Part shown: positions 9,981 through 20,169 of the stretch, in pieces
Position numbering within the stretch: the stretch's first letter is position 1
Layout: every line of letters starts with the position of its first letter
Assembly (NCBI RefSeq): GCF_900156685.1
Contig: NZ_FTOJ01000001.1
Location: forward strand, 620,001-684,000
Origin: Chryseobacterium piscicola
GTDB taxonomy: Bacteria > Bacteroidota > Bacteroidia > Flavobacteriales > Weeksellaceae
Reading direction: 5' to 3'
Length of the DNA: 64,000 nucleotides
Notes under the pieces: model-generated
Databases searched by the model: none
What the model saw: only the letters and a program-made list of their open reading frames with translations
What the model was told of the DNA's origin: nothing
Program-made: the position numbers and the translations under genes

Positions 9981-12227
9981 TTAACGTGTTCTGCTTTTGA
10001 TGGCATCTGATGCGGCTTCTATATTTCTTACTTTTTTCACTTTTTGGTTTCCGAAGTTATAGGTGATGCTGAAGGTTCCGCCACGGTTGAATTGGTCGTT
10101 TTTTACGTAATTGTAATTTCCGTTCGTTTGGTAATCTTCTATTTCTACGATATTGGTTCGTAATACATCCTCGAGATTCAAGGCAAACGTCCAGTCATTC
10201 CAGTTTTTCTTGATGCTTATATCTAAACTCATTAGGTTTTTCAGCATTCCCAGCTCTATTTGTTGTTGGTCTACATAGAAATAATTTACACCTAGAAACC
10301 ACGTTTTCTTTTTGTCTAAACTCAACGTGTTATTGGTCTGGATCGTAAGACTTGTCGACTTATTTTTATTGATATAGGTATCGAAAATAATTCCTGTTGT
10401 AGGATCGGTATTTAAAGTTCCGTTATTAATATTGTGCTGAAAACCGATGTTGAAATTGGTGGTGAGTGTTTTTTTAAAAAACGTTTTTTGCATTCCTAGC
10501 ATGGCAGACATTTCTTGTTTGTCCCCAAAATTTGTTCGGATGTAAGCAAGCTGGCGATACGTTTTCCCGTCACGCTCAATATTTCTCTGCAAGGGAACTT
10601 GGGTAATTACATCTTTATATAATGAGTGATTTAAAATCAAAAAATAAGAATTTTTAAACATATAAGTCATTTCCTGATTGTAGGTGCTGGAAGCTTTTAC
10701 AAAAGGATTGTTCTGCGTATAATTGTTTTCTGTGAGTATATTTTTTACAGGATTCAGCTCCCAGAAACTTGGTCTTCTCATTCGGCTGGAAAAAGAGTAA
10801 GAGATGTTGTTTTTCTCATTAATGGCATAATTTAAACTCAAATAAGGAAGAATATTGTTGTAGTTTCTTTCAAAAACCTGCATCGGCTGGTTTGGGATTT
10901 CAGACGTGCCAGTGCTTTTTGTGATTTCATATCTAGCACCAAGCTTTCCTGAGAATTTATCCGAAAACTTTTTCTCTGCAGTAAGGTAAAATCCGTAAAT
11001 GTTTTCGTCGTAGATGAAGTGATTCAAATCTGATCTTAGATTATCAAAATTACCCGCTGTATCATAAAAATAAAAGAAGTTTTTGGTGTCGTTGTTGGTT
11101 TTTGTTTGATTGAAATTTCCGCCTACAGAAAGTGTGAAATCTTTTTCAAACTTCTGAATATAATCAGCCATTGTAGAAAAATTATTAATCACTTGCGGTA
11201 TATCCTGCAATACCTGCTGTCTTAACTGAGAGAAATTACCATCAGCAGCCTGTACTAATGTTTTATTATCAGAATTTTGAAATCTTCTGAAATGGAGATA
11301 AGCAGCGTTAAGATTTAGTTTGCTTCCCAAAGAATCTGTTTTCAGCTCATAGTTTACGTTTACCGAATTGTTGTAACTTCTTGCATTTTCCAAATTATTA
11401 GATTTGTTATTTTTAGTTTCAAGTAAGTTTCCTTTGTTGTCGAAAGTCATTAAGGTATTGAGTAGATTTACTGCAGATCCGTAGCTTTTGTTGGCAGACG
11501 AATTCCAAGACAAAGCAAGATTGCTTTTGTCATTGAGTTGGTAATCAAAATTAAGATAGCCACCGATGTACTTGTTAGGATCATCTACTGTTCCTACGGA
11601 TTCGTTTTGCAACAGTGAAGTTCCGTTTCGTAATACATATTCCTGGCCTTCAATGTTTTCACCACCGTATAAGTTGGCGCTAATTCCTAATTTATCTTTT
11701 CTATAATTTGTTGAAAATGTGGCATTGCTTGCATTGAATTTATTTTGAGAATTAGACATTCTCATGTTTCCGTTCAGTCCGTTGCTCATCTTTTTCTTTA
11801 GAACTATGTTTATGATTCCATCTGAAGACTCTACCTGAAATTCGCTTCCAGGCACAGTAATGACTTCAATTTTCTGAATATTTTCTGCAGGAGTATTTTT
11901 TAGGAATTGGGTTACCGATTCTGCATCCATATTGGTTTTTCTCCCGTTGACGTAGATCAGTGCATTGTTTTTCCCAGCAATTTTCATTGTTTTATCATCG
12001 GTAGTTGATAGAAGTGGCGTTTGTTTCAAAAGATCAAAAGTGGTATTTCCTTTAGCGACAGGTGATGCAGCAACGTCGTAAACGAAACGGTCAGATTGTT
12101 TTTTGAAGACTTGTTTGGTTATAACAACTTCTTCAATTTTTTGAGTTTTTACAGAGTCAGATTTTTTTTCTTGAGCGAAAGTAAATCCTGTAAAAAATAA
12201 AGCAGCTATGAGTAGTGGTGTTTTCAT
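9981..12227 (-). CDS. TonB-dependent outer-membrane barrel protein (OMP_b-brl_3 type)
   Basis: The 748-residue protein begins with a signal peptide (MKTPLLIAALFFTGFTFAQ). A short linker contains KIEEVVITKQV, which resembles the start of TonB receptor plugs. Residues about 45-135 form the plug: NNALIYVNGRKTNMDAES, then NIQKIEVITVPGSEFQVES and DGIINIVLKKK. The rest is a large beta barrel rich in alternating aromatic strands (PF14905-like). It lacks the usual N-terminal carboxypeptidase-like domain. The family is common in Bacteroidota; the ligand is unknown. It ends close to the GH43 stop in convergent orientation, so a shared function with that enzyme is not implied. Confidence 0.88.
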   Translation of the reverse strand: MKTPLLIAALFFTGFTFAQEKKSDSVKTQKIEEVVITKQVFKKQSDRFVYDVAASPVAKGNTTFDLLKQTPLLSTTDDKTMKIAGKNNALIYVNGRKTNMDAESVTQFLKNTPAENIQKIEVITVPGSEFQVESSDGIINIVLKKKMSNGLNGNMRMSNSQNKFNASNATFSTNYRKDKLGISANLYGGENIEGQEYVLRNGTSLLQNESVGTVDDPNKYIGGYLNFDYQLNDKSNLALSWNSSANKSYGSAVNLLNTLMTFDNKGNLLETKNNKSNNLENARSYNNSVNVNYELKTDSLGSKLNLNAAYLHFRRFQNSDNKTLVQAADGNFSQLRQQVLQDIPQVINNFSTMADYIQKFEKDFTLSVGGNFNQTKTNNDTKNFFYFYDTAGNFDNLRSDLNHFIYDENIYGFYLTAEKKFSDKFSGKLGARYEITKSTGTSEIPNQPMQVFERNYNNILPYLSLNYAINEKNNISYSFSSRMRRPSFWELNPVKNILTENNYTQNNPFVKASSTYNQEMTYMFKNSYFLILNHSLYKDVITQVPLQRNIERDGKTYRQLAYIRTNFGDKQEMSAMLGMQKTFFKKTLTTNFNIGFQHNINNGTLNTDPTTGIIFDTYINKNKSTSLTIQTNNTLSLDKKKTWFLGVNYFYVDQQQIELGMLKNLMSLDISIKKNWNDWTFALNLEDVLRTNIVEIEDYQTNGNYNYVKNDQFNRGGTFSITYNFGNQKVKKVRNIEAASDAIKSRTR

Positions 12228-12279
12228 GAGTATATATTTTATTAGTTTAGAAGCTTGTATTTGTTATTATTTTACATTG

Positions 12280-12287
12280 CAAAGATA
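12280..12287 (-). promoter_or_regulatory. Bacteroidota -7 promoter box for the TonB-dependent barrel gene
   Basis: Read on the minus strand this is TATCTTTG, with a TTG (12309-12311) 21 bases upstream. It ends 52 bases before the start codon. Confidence 0.55.
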
Positions 12288-12416
12288 TATAATAAAAATA
12301 GTATCATGCAATACAAAGTAGTAATAATGTTTTTGATTAAATTGTAAAAAGCTGATTTACAGATTGTAAAATTTAGTTAATACAATTGGTGTACATCAGT
12401 TTCTATATACAAAGAC

Positions 12417-12443
12417 AACTGTAACAAAACTTTTGTTACAGTT
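12417..12443. promoter_or_regulatory. Perfect 13-bp inverted repeat, operator or terminator-like
   Basis: AACTGTAACAAAA and TTTTGTTACAGTT flank one C, making a 27-base near-perfect palindrome. It lies downstream of the DUF3817 gene (minus strand) and about 130 bases upstream of the -7 box of the barrel gene. There is no long T run after either arm. It may be a protein-binding palindrome or a terminator hairpin. Confidence 0.4.
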
Positions 12444-12470
12444 AAATAGGATTTTATCTAAAAAAATAAA

Positions 12471-12809
12471 TTATTCTCTATCGAAACGTGCCAGCTTTTT
12501 GTCGATCCAAATAGTGGCAAAAGGGAAAAAAGCAGAGATGAGTGAAAAAACAAAATCTTCATCATCCCAATCAAAGATTTTTCTGATGGACGGCAAAAAT
12601 AAAAGATATAAAGTAAAAAATAGCCCGTGAATGCTGCCGATAGTGCTGATGTAGATGATAGCCAAAATGTTTTCTGGCTCCAAACGAATGTAGACCATCG
12701 CAGTAAAAAGAAAAAACCATGAAATCGCTTCTGCTAGACAAATTTGTCTGAACCATTTAATGACTTTTTCTTGGGAATATTTTGAAAAGAAATTTTCTAG
12801 AAACTCCAT
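12471..12809 (-). CDS. DUF3817 integral membrane protein
   Basis: The 112-residue protein fits the small DUF3817 (YdzA-like) membrane family. It has about three hydrophobic segments, near residues 23-43 (ICLAEAISWFFLFTAMVY), 50-72 (IIYISTIGSIHGLFFTLYLL) and 83-102. The motif GSIHGLFF with an internal His is typical of the family. Its function is unknown. It follows nadD on the same strand, separated by a CTAAAAA repeat array that occupies almost all of the leader, so its expression may depend on that array. Confidence 0.75.
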   Translation of the reverse strand: MEFLENFFSKYSQEKVIKWFRQICLAEAISWFFLFTAMVYIRLEPENILAIIYISTIGSIHGLFFTLYLLFLPSIRKIFDWDDEDFVFSLISAFFPFATIWIDKKLARFDRE

Positions 12810-12829
12810 GATATAATATTTTATTTTCG

Positions 12830-12895
12830 CTAAAAACTAAAAACTAAAAACTAAAAACTAAAAACTAAAAACTAAAAACTAAAAACTAAAAACTA
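12830..12895. repeat. Tandem heptamer array (CTAAAAA, nine copies)
   Basis: Nine perfect head-to-tail copies of CTAAAAA run from 12830 to 12892, followed by CTA, which on the minus strand is the nadD stop codon TAG. The array fills the gap between nadD and the DUF3817 gene start at 12809. Seven is not a multiple of three, so copy changes would shift any reading frame running through it. Confidence 0.95.
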
Positions 12896-13477
12896 CTTAT
12901 AAAAGCTACTCCCATCCAGATACTCAAAAACTTCAGGGGGAAGCATGGGTTTTACATTTTTTCCTTCTTTAATCATATTTCTGATTTCTGTGGCAGATAG
13001 TTCAATGATGGGCGCTTTGATCATAGAAATGTTTTCGTGCTGAAGATATTCTGAATCTTTTTTTTCTTCACTGAAAACTCTGGGATAGACGATAATGTGA
13101 TGATTTTCAATCAATTTTTCCGAGTTTTTCCATTTTCCTAAACTTTCCAAATTGTCTTCGCCCATAATTAATGAGAAAGAAATTTCAGGATATTTTTCAT
13201 GCAGATAGATTAAAGTATCAATGGTATAACTTGGTTTTGGAAGCGAAAATTCAACATTTGAAACCCGCATTTTGGGGTAGTTTTTTATTGCCAATTGTAC
13301 CATATCTAGACGATTGTGGTCTTTTAGCAAAGATTTTTTATCTTTAAAAGGATTCTGCGGACTTACCACAAACCAAAGCTCATCCATATCCGAATTTTCA
13401 AGAATATAATTAGCCAATATTAAATGACCAATATGGATGGGATTAAAAGAACCGAAAAAGAGGCCTGTTTTTTTCAA
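12893..13477 (-). CDS. nadD: Nicotinate (nicotinamide) nucleotide adenylyltransferase
   Basis: NadD joins nicotinate mononucleotide to AMP to give deamido-NAD in cytoplasmic NAD synthesis. The 194-residue protein is full length for the family. It has the nucleotidyltransferase signature GSFNPIHIGHL at the N-terminus, SPQNPFKDK, the MGEDNLESLGKWK motif, and the C-terminal ATP-binding SATEIRNMI. The start has no competing upstream ATG nearby. It lies downstream of recJ on the same strand with a 122-base gap. Its stop codon is the last unit of a heptamer repeat. Confidence 0.96.
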   Translation of the reverse strand: MKKTGLFFGSFNPIHIGHLILANYILENSDMDELWFVVSPQNPFKDKKSLLKDHNRLDMVQLAIKNYPKMRVSNVEFSLPKPSYTIDTLIYLHEKYPEISFSLIMGEDNLESLGKWKNSEKLIENHHIIVYPRVFSEEKKDSEYLQHENISMIKAPIIELSATEIRNMIKEGKNVKPMLPPEVFEYLDGSSFYK

Positions 13478-13599
13478 GGATATTTTGATGTTTTTTGATG
13501 TCAGTTTTCTATATTGTTAATTCGCTTTACTTGGCAATTTTAAGTTAAATATTTGTTTAAATTTTTACATTTACAATTTATTTTCGCAAGAAATATAAC

Positions 13600-15318
13600 T
13601 TATTCACCTTCATGAAACTTCACATCTCTAATATTCAGATAATGAGTCACATTTCCTTTCCAATGGTTTTCTTCAAGAGTAAATGCGATATCAAATGTTT
13701 TATTTCTAAAATCATCAGCAAACTGGCCAAGTTTAAAGCCTACACATTCCACATTTCTTCCGGTAGATTCTTGTCTTATGTAAAACTTTAGGTGGCTGTT
13801 GTCTTTCCCCATCGTCTTCACATAACCGGCAATTTTTTGGTTTTGTAAAACCAAATTAGGCTTCATATTGTGAGGTCCGAATGGTGCTAATTTTCTATGG
13901 AAGTTGATGAATTCACGGTTGATTTCATCAATGTTCATCACAGAATCTATAGTAATTGAAGGTTCTTTCTGATTATCTTGGATTCTTTCAGCAACTGTTT
14001 GTTCAAATTTTAATTTAAACTCTTCAAACTTATCTTTTTCCATAGAAAGGCCTGCAGCTGCATGATGACCTCCGAATTTCAAGAAATATTCCGAGCAAAT
14101 ATCCAGAGCTTCGTGTACATCAAAATCAGATACAGATCTTGCGGAAGCTACCATTTCACCGTTGTTTCCATCGGTAAAAACCAAAGTGGGTTTATAGTAA
14201 GTTTCAATTAATCTTGATGCTACAATACCAATTACACCCTTGTTCCATTCCGGATGGTAAACGATAGTGGTGTATTTTGTTTCCTGCTGAGATTCTACAA
14301 TTTGTTTCAAGGCAGATTCTGTAGAATGCATATCAAGTTCTCGTCTCTCATCATTTAAATTCATGATGTCGGAAACAATCTGATGAGCGTGTTTCAAATT
14401 GTCTGAAACCATGAGTTCTACAGCTGCTTTTCCTTGCGAAATTCTTCCAGCAGCGTTTATTTTGGGCGCAATTTCAAAAACAATATTGGAAATTTCAAAA
14501 TGAGATAGTTTTTCTTCTGGTATTAAAAGTCTTAAGCCCATATTTCGGGTTTTTCTGAGGACTTTTAAGCCTTGTTTTGCCAAAACTCTGTTTTCACCAT
14601 TCATGGCAACAATGTCTGCAGCAATTGATATGGCAAGCAGATCCGTTAATTCAAATAATTCTGCTTCGGGAATTTTATAAATTGTATTTAAGCCTTGGCA
14701 CAATTTAAAACCAACACCACATCCGGAAAGTTCCTTGTATGGGTATCTGCAATCTATTCTTTTAGGATCCAAGACCGCTACAGCTTTTGGTATTTCGTCA
14801 CCAGGTAAATGGTGGTCACAAATAATAAAATCAATTCCTTTTTCGGAAGCATAAGAAATCATGTCTAAAGCTTTTATTCCACAGTCTAAAGCGATGATTA
14901 CTGAAAAACCGTTTTCTTTTGCGAAATCAATTCCTTCTGTTGAGATTCCGTAGCCTTCAGAATTTCGGTCGGGGATGTAATAGTCGAGATAACTTTTGTG
15001 TACAATTTTTCTCAGGTAAAGATACATGAGAGCTACTGCTGTAGTTCCGTCTACATCATAATCTCCGTACACCATTATTTTTTCTCCATTTTCTATTGCA
15101 GTTGCAATGCGTTCTACTGCTTTTTGCATATCTGCCATCAGAAAAGGATTGTGAATGTCGTTGAGGTTGGGTTTGAAAAACTCTCTCGCCTTTTGGTAAT
15201 TGTCAATCCCTCTCATAACGAGGATTTTAGATTCAAAAGTTCCGAAACCAAGCGATGAGCTCAATCCGTCTACAATTTCTTCATCAGGTTCAGGTTTAAA
15301 AATCCATTTATGACTCAT
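13600..15318 (-). CDS. recJ: Single-stranded-DNA-specific exonuclease RecJ
   Basis: RecJ degrades single-stranded DNA 5' to 3' in recombination and repair. The 572-residue protein has the DHH phosphoesterase motifs: YGDYDVDGTTAVAL, ALDCGIK, ICDHHLPG (the DHH-type motif) and GCGVGFKL, followed by the DHHA1 segment with FGGHHAAAGLS and an OB-fold tail. The start chosen is MSHKWIFKPEPDEE. A longer in-frame start at 15363 would add 15 untypical residues and lies upstream of a -7 box at 15323. The M48 protease gene is divergent, 98 bases away. Confidence 0.95.
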   Translation of the reverse strand: MSHKWIFKPEPDEEIVDGLSSSLGFGTFESKILVMRGIDNYQKAREFFKPNLNDIHNPFLMADMQKAVERIATAIENGEKIMVYGDYDVDGTTAVALMYLYLRKIVHKSYLDYYIPDRNSEGYGISTEGIDFAKENGFSVIIALDCGIKALDMISYASEKGIDFIICDHHLPGDEIPKAVAVLDPKRIDCRYPYKELSGCGVGFKLCQGLNTIYKIPEAELFELTDLLAISIAADIVAMNGENRVLAKQGLKVLRKTRNMGLRLLIPEEKLSHFEISNIVFEIAPKINAAGRISQGKAAVELMVSDNLKHAHQIVSDIMNLNDERRELDMHSTESALKQIVESQQETKYTTIVYHPEWNKGVIGIVASRLIETYYKPTLVFTDGNNGEMVASARSVSDFDVHEALDICSEYFLKFGGHHAAAGLSMEKDKFEEFKLKFEQTVAERIQDNQKEPSITIDSVMNIDEINREFINFHRKLAPFGPHNMKPNLVLQNQKIAGYVKTMGKDNSHLKFYIRQESTGRNVECVGFKLGQFADDFRNKTFDIAFTLEENHWKGNVTHYLNIRDVKFHEGE

Positions 15319-15322
15319 TTCA

Positions 15323-15330
15323 CAAAAATA
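15323..15330 (-). promoter_or_regulatory. Possible -7 promoter box directly upstream of recJ
   Basis: On the minus strand this reads TATTTTTG, fitting TAnnTTTG, but it ends only 4 bases before the recJ start codon. If used, transcription would begin at or within the start codon, giving a leaderless mRNA. Confidence 0.35.
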
Positions 15331-15416
15331 AGGAAAAATATTAGCTTTAGGTAGTGAAAACAAATATTGTTCAGGTTTTTTGAATTGCCTATCTTGGTGC
15401 TACAAATAATATTCAA

Positions 15417-16232
15417 ATGAAAAAAATCGCATTATGTGTTGCTCTTTTGGGAGCTTTATTTACTATAAATGCTCAGAAAATTAATCTTGGTAAAGCGGTG
15501 GGGATTGTTTCTAAAGGAGCTTCTGCCTTGGTTTTTTCCAACGAAGACGCCGTGAAATTATCCAAAGAATCTGTAGAATATATGGATAAAAATAATCCTA
15601 TTGCAGGGCCTAAAGATCCTTACACCGTGAGGTTAAATAGGCTTTTTGGAAAGCATAAATCTCAAGATGGTTTGAATCTAAATTATAAAGTTTATAAAGT
15701 AACCGAGGTGAACGCCTTTGCTTGTGCTGACGGAAGCGTAAGAGTGTTTTCTTCTTTGATGGATGTAATGACAGATGATGAATTGTTGGCTGTGATTGGG
15801 CATGAAATTGGGCACGTCAAAAATCAAGACACCAAAGATGCTATGAAGTCTGCATACTTGAAAGCAGCGGCACTAGAGGCTGTTTCTTCTGCTTCAAATG
15901 ATATAGCTGCACTAAGTGAAACCCAGATAGGGAAAATGGCCAATGCTTTTTTGGATGCCTCACACAACAAAAAACAAGAAAATGAAGCAGATGAATACTC
16001 GTATGATTTTATGAAATCAAACCGCTATAATGTTGTGGGAGCTTATACTGCATTTAAAAAACTGGCATTGCTTTCTGAAGGAGGAGCTGCCCAATCTAAA
16101 ATTCAGAAAATGTTTAATTCTCATCCCGACAGTAATAAAAGAGCGGAAGCAATAAAGAAAAAAGCCGAAAAAGATGGTTTATGGAAAGATCCCGGAACCG
16201 TTTCTTTGCCTAAGGCTAAACTTACAAAATAA
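15417..16232 (+). CDS. M48-family zinc metalloprotease, exported
   Basis: A signal peptide (MKKIALCVALLGALFTINAQ) leads a 271-residue protein of the YggG/LoiP-BepA type. The zinc motif is HEIGHV with His129, Glu130 and His133. A second region, KKQENEADEYSYDFM, supplies the third metal ligand. Relatives are periplasmic proteases that help outer-membrane protein quality control. No TPR domain follows, and the signal peptide has no lipobox Cys, so it is probably soluble in the periplasm. It is a single gene that converges on the ABC-F gene, with a shared terminator between them. Confidence 0.9.
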   Translation: MKKIALCVALLGALFTINAQKINLGKAVGIVSKGASALVFSNEDAVKLSKESVEYMDKNNPIAGPKDPYTVRLNRLFGKHKSQDGLNLNYKVYKVTEVNAFACADGSVRVFSSLMDVMTDDELLAVIGHEIGHVKNQDTKDAMKSAYLKAAALEAVSSASNDIAALSETQIGKMANAFLDASHNKKQENEADEYSYDFMKSNRYNVVGAYTAFKKLALLSEGGAAQSKIQKMFNSHPDSNKRAEAIKKKAEKDGLWKDPGTVSLPKAKLTK

Positions 16233-16250
16233 ATAAAATTTAATAAAATT

Positions 16251-16290
16251 AAAAACTCCTCAAAATCTAAATTTTGAGGAGTTTGTTTTG
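16251..16290. terminator. Bidirectional terminator between M48 and ABC-F genes
   Basis: AAACTCCTCAAAAT (16253-16266) pairs perfectly with ATTTTGAGGAGTTT (16271-16284). T-rich sequence follows on the plus strand and A residues precede it, giving T on the minus strand. It can stop both convergent genes. Confidence 0.8.
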
Positions 16291-16315
16291 ATGAAATTGA
16301 ATGTTACTCTGGTAT

Positions 16316-18001
<1,686 letters not shown>

Positions 18002-18055
18002 TCAAGTTTTTATACGAAAGTAAATTTTGTATATTTAATAACAAAATTTAAGAAT

Positions 18056-18514
18056 ATGAAGATTGAAAAAACAGTTAGAATACTTAATAAAAGAGCAAGA
18101 TTTGAATATGAGATTTTTGATGAAATAGAGGCAGGGATGGTGCTTACGGGAACCGAAATAAAGTCTTTGAGATCATCTAAAGCATCTATTACGGAATCTT
18201 TTTGCCAATTTATAGATGGCGAGTTGTATATCATCAACATGATGATAGATGAATATAAATTGGGAACATTTTATAATCATAAAACAAAAAGGGAACGGAA
18301 ATTGCTGTTGCACAAAAAAGAATTAACAAAGCTTGAAAAAAAGCTCAAAGATGCGGGTAACACAATTGTGCCGTTGAAGCTGTATATCAATGATAGAGGC
18401 AAGGCAAAAGTGCAAATAGCATTAGGAAGAGGTAAAAAACTGTATGATAAAAGAGAGACTATTAAGGATAGAGAAAATAAACGAACCCTCGATAGAGTAT
18501 TAAAGAAAAGTTAA
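18056..18514 (+). CDS. smpB: SsrA-binding protein SmpB
   Basis: SmpB binds tmRNA and brings it to stalled ribosomes for trans-translation. The 152 residues match the family length. Motifs seen are LNKRARFEYEIFDEIEAGMVLTG (short form LTGTEIKSLR), GTFYNHKTKRERKLLLH, VPLKLYINDRGKAKV and ALGRGKKLYDKR, with a basic C-terminal tail (RENKRTLDRVLKKS) that enters the decoding centre. The gene is divergent from the ABC-F gene, so two ribosome-related genes share an upstream region. The tmRNA gene itself is not in the window. Confidence 0.97.
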   Translation: MKIEKTVRILNKRARFEYEIFDEIEAGMVLTGTEIKSLRSSKASITESFCQFIDGELYIINMMIDEYKLGTFYNHKTKRERKLLLHKKELTKLEKKLKDAGNTIVPLKLYINDRGKAKVQIALGRGKKLYDKRETIKDRENKRTLDRVLKKS

Positions 18515-18591
18515 AAATCATATAGAAAACTTTGTTTATAAAGAAAAATTATATTTATTTTGCAATATCAATTATTTAATCATTTAATTCT

Positions 18592-20076
18592 ATGAAAAAT
18601 CTAAAATTAGGAATTTCAGCATTGGCACTTACGATTGCCTCTACTGTTTTCGCCCAGACTACCAACAATCCGTGGTTAATCGGAGTTGGTGCTCATGCGG
18701 AAAATCATACCGCACAGCGTGGTACTTTCGGGAATACGCTTTCTGCTAATAATGTAACGAAGAACATGTTCAATATGAACAATTTTTCTGTAACACCACC
18801 TTTATCTAAACTTACTGTTGCAAGAAACATCGGAAAAGGTTTGGTTATTGACTGGCAAACGTCAGTAGGTAATGTTGAAAACAAAAGATTCAACATGGGG
18901 AAAGAATTTATGTTATTAACAGGTCTTGGGTTCCAAGCAAAAGCTGCTGGTCTTCTTTGGAGCGAAGAATCTTGGTTTGACCCTTACTTGAGAGTAGGTG
19001 CTAACTACCTAAGACATGATTACACTTCTCTTACTTTCCCAAGACAATCATTTATCAACGGTAACCCAGCTGAAATGATTAGCAACGGAGAGAACGGAAA
19101 TGAGAACGGAAAAGCAAATCATTTTATGGTTTCTGGAGGTGCAGGTGTTAACTTCTGGTTAACTAAGAACTTCGGTTTCGGTGTTCAAGGTGATTACGTA
19201 TCTTCTCCTGGAGACAAATCTACAGTTGCTAACTTCTGGCAAGCTTCTGCTTCATTGAACTTCAGATTCGGAAACAGAGACAGAGATAAGGATGGTATCT
19301 TAGACAAAGACGATTTATGTCCTGATACACCAGGTTTACCAGAATTCCAAGGTTGTCCAGATACTGACGGAGATGGTGTTGCAGATAAAGACGATCAATG
19401 TCCTGAAGTTGCAGGTCCAGTAGAAAACGGTGGTTGTCCTTGGCCAGATACAGATGGAGATACTATCATCGATAAAGATGATGCTTGTCCTTCAGTTGCA
19501 GGTCCAGTAGAAAACAACGGTTGTCCTTGGCCAGATACAGATAATGACGATATCTTAGATAAAGATGACGCTTGTCCTAACGTTCCTGGTTTAGCAGAAT
19601 TTAACGGATGTCCTCCTCCAGTAAAACCAGTTGAAGTAAGAGTTACTGAAGAGTTTAAAGATCTATTATTTGATTTCAACAAAGCTACAATTAGATCTCA
19701 ATCTAACAGTAAATTGGATCAAGCTGCAAGAATTATCAAAGAAGAAGGTACAAACCAAAACTTTGTAATTGTAGGTATGACTGACAGAAAAGGAAGTGAT
19801 GTTTATAACTTGAATTTATCTAGACAAAGAGCTGCTTCTGTAGTTTCTGCTTTAGAATCTAGAGGAGTTAATCCTTCTGTATTGAAATCAATCGGTATTG
19901 GTGAGCAAGAAGCTCAAGTTGCTGAAACTGCTACTGATGCTGAAAGACAAGCTGATAGAAAAGTTGTTGTAAGAGCAATCTCTGGAGGTTCAGAGTGGGA
20001 AACTTACAAAAAATCTGACTTACCAGTGAAAAAAGCTCCAGCTAAGAAAAAAGCTGCTGCTAAAAAGAAAAAATAA
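18592..20076 (+). CDS. OmpA-family outer-membrane protein with thrombospondin type 3 repeats
   Basis: The 494-residue protein has a signal peptide ending in AQT. An N-terminal beta barrel covers residues about 22-225. Four calcium-binding thrombospondin type 3 repeats follow (about 228-345; DKDGILDKDDLCPD and DTDGDTIIDKDDACP types). The C-terminal OmpA domain (about 350-465) binds peptidoglycan (LLFDFNKATIRSQSN, NLNLSRQRAASVV). It anchors the outer membrane to the wall and is typically abundant. The unusual part is the last 20 residues, a Lys/Ala/Pro-rich basic tail ending KKKAAAKKKK. It has its own terminator; a -7 box is only near-consensus. Confidence 0.95.
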   Translation: MKNLKLGISALALTIASTVFAQTTNNPWLIGVGAHAENHTAQRGTFGNTLSANNVTKNMFNMNNFSVTPPLSKLTVARNIGKGLVIDWQTSVGNVENKRFNMGKEFMLLTGLGFQAKAAGLLWSEESWFDPYLRVGANYLRHDYTSLTFPRQSFINGNPAEMISNGENGNENGKANHFMVSGGAGVNFWLTKNFGFGVQGDYVSSPGDKSTVANFWQASASLNFRFGNRDRDKDGILDKDDLCPDTPGLPEFQGCPDTDGDGVADKDDQCPEVAGPVENGGCPWPDTDGDTIIDKDDACPSVAGPVENNGCPWPDTDNDDILDKDDACPNVPGLAEFNGCPPPVKPVEVRVTEEFKDLLFDFNKATIRSQSNSKLDQAARIIKEEGTNQNFVIVGMTDRKGSDVYNLNLSRQRAASVVSALESRGVNPSVLKSIGIGEQEAQVAETATDAERQADRKVVVRAISGGSEWETYKKSDLPVKKAPAKKKAAAKKKK

Positions 20077-20096
20077 TCTATTTTTCTAAATAATAA

Positions 20097-20128
20097 ATAC
20101 CTCCAGACTTCTGGGGGTATTTTTTTTG
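20097..20128 (+). terminator. Rho-independent terminator after the OmpA gene
   Basis: ATACCTCCAG (20097-20106) pairs with CTGGGGGTAT (20111-20120; one G-U pair) and is followed by eight T. Confidence 0.85.
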
Positions 20129-20142
20129 TTGTTGATTTTAGT

Positions 20143-20150
20143 TAATTTTG
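20143..20150 (+). promoter_or_regulatory. Bacteroidota -7 promoter box for the YebC gene
   Basis: TAATTTTG fits TAnnTTTG and ends 19 bases before the ATG. Confidence 0.55.
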
Positions 20151-20169
20151 TAAAAATATAATACAAAAA

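Noticed and set aside
12830..12895. CRISPR-like array
   Set aside because: The repeat is a 7-bp tandem microsatellite with no spacers and no cas genes nearby.
18560..18575. Promoter box for the OmpA gene
   Set aside because: The best match (TTATTTTG) misses the conserved A of TAnnTTTG; left as near-consensus.
19395..19682. Minus-strand 95-codon frame opposite the OmpA gene
   Set aside because: Its repeats simply mirror the thrombospondin type 3 repeats on the coding strand.
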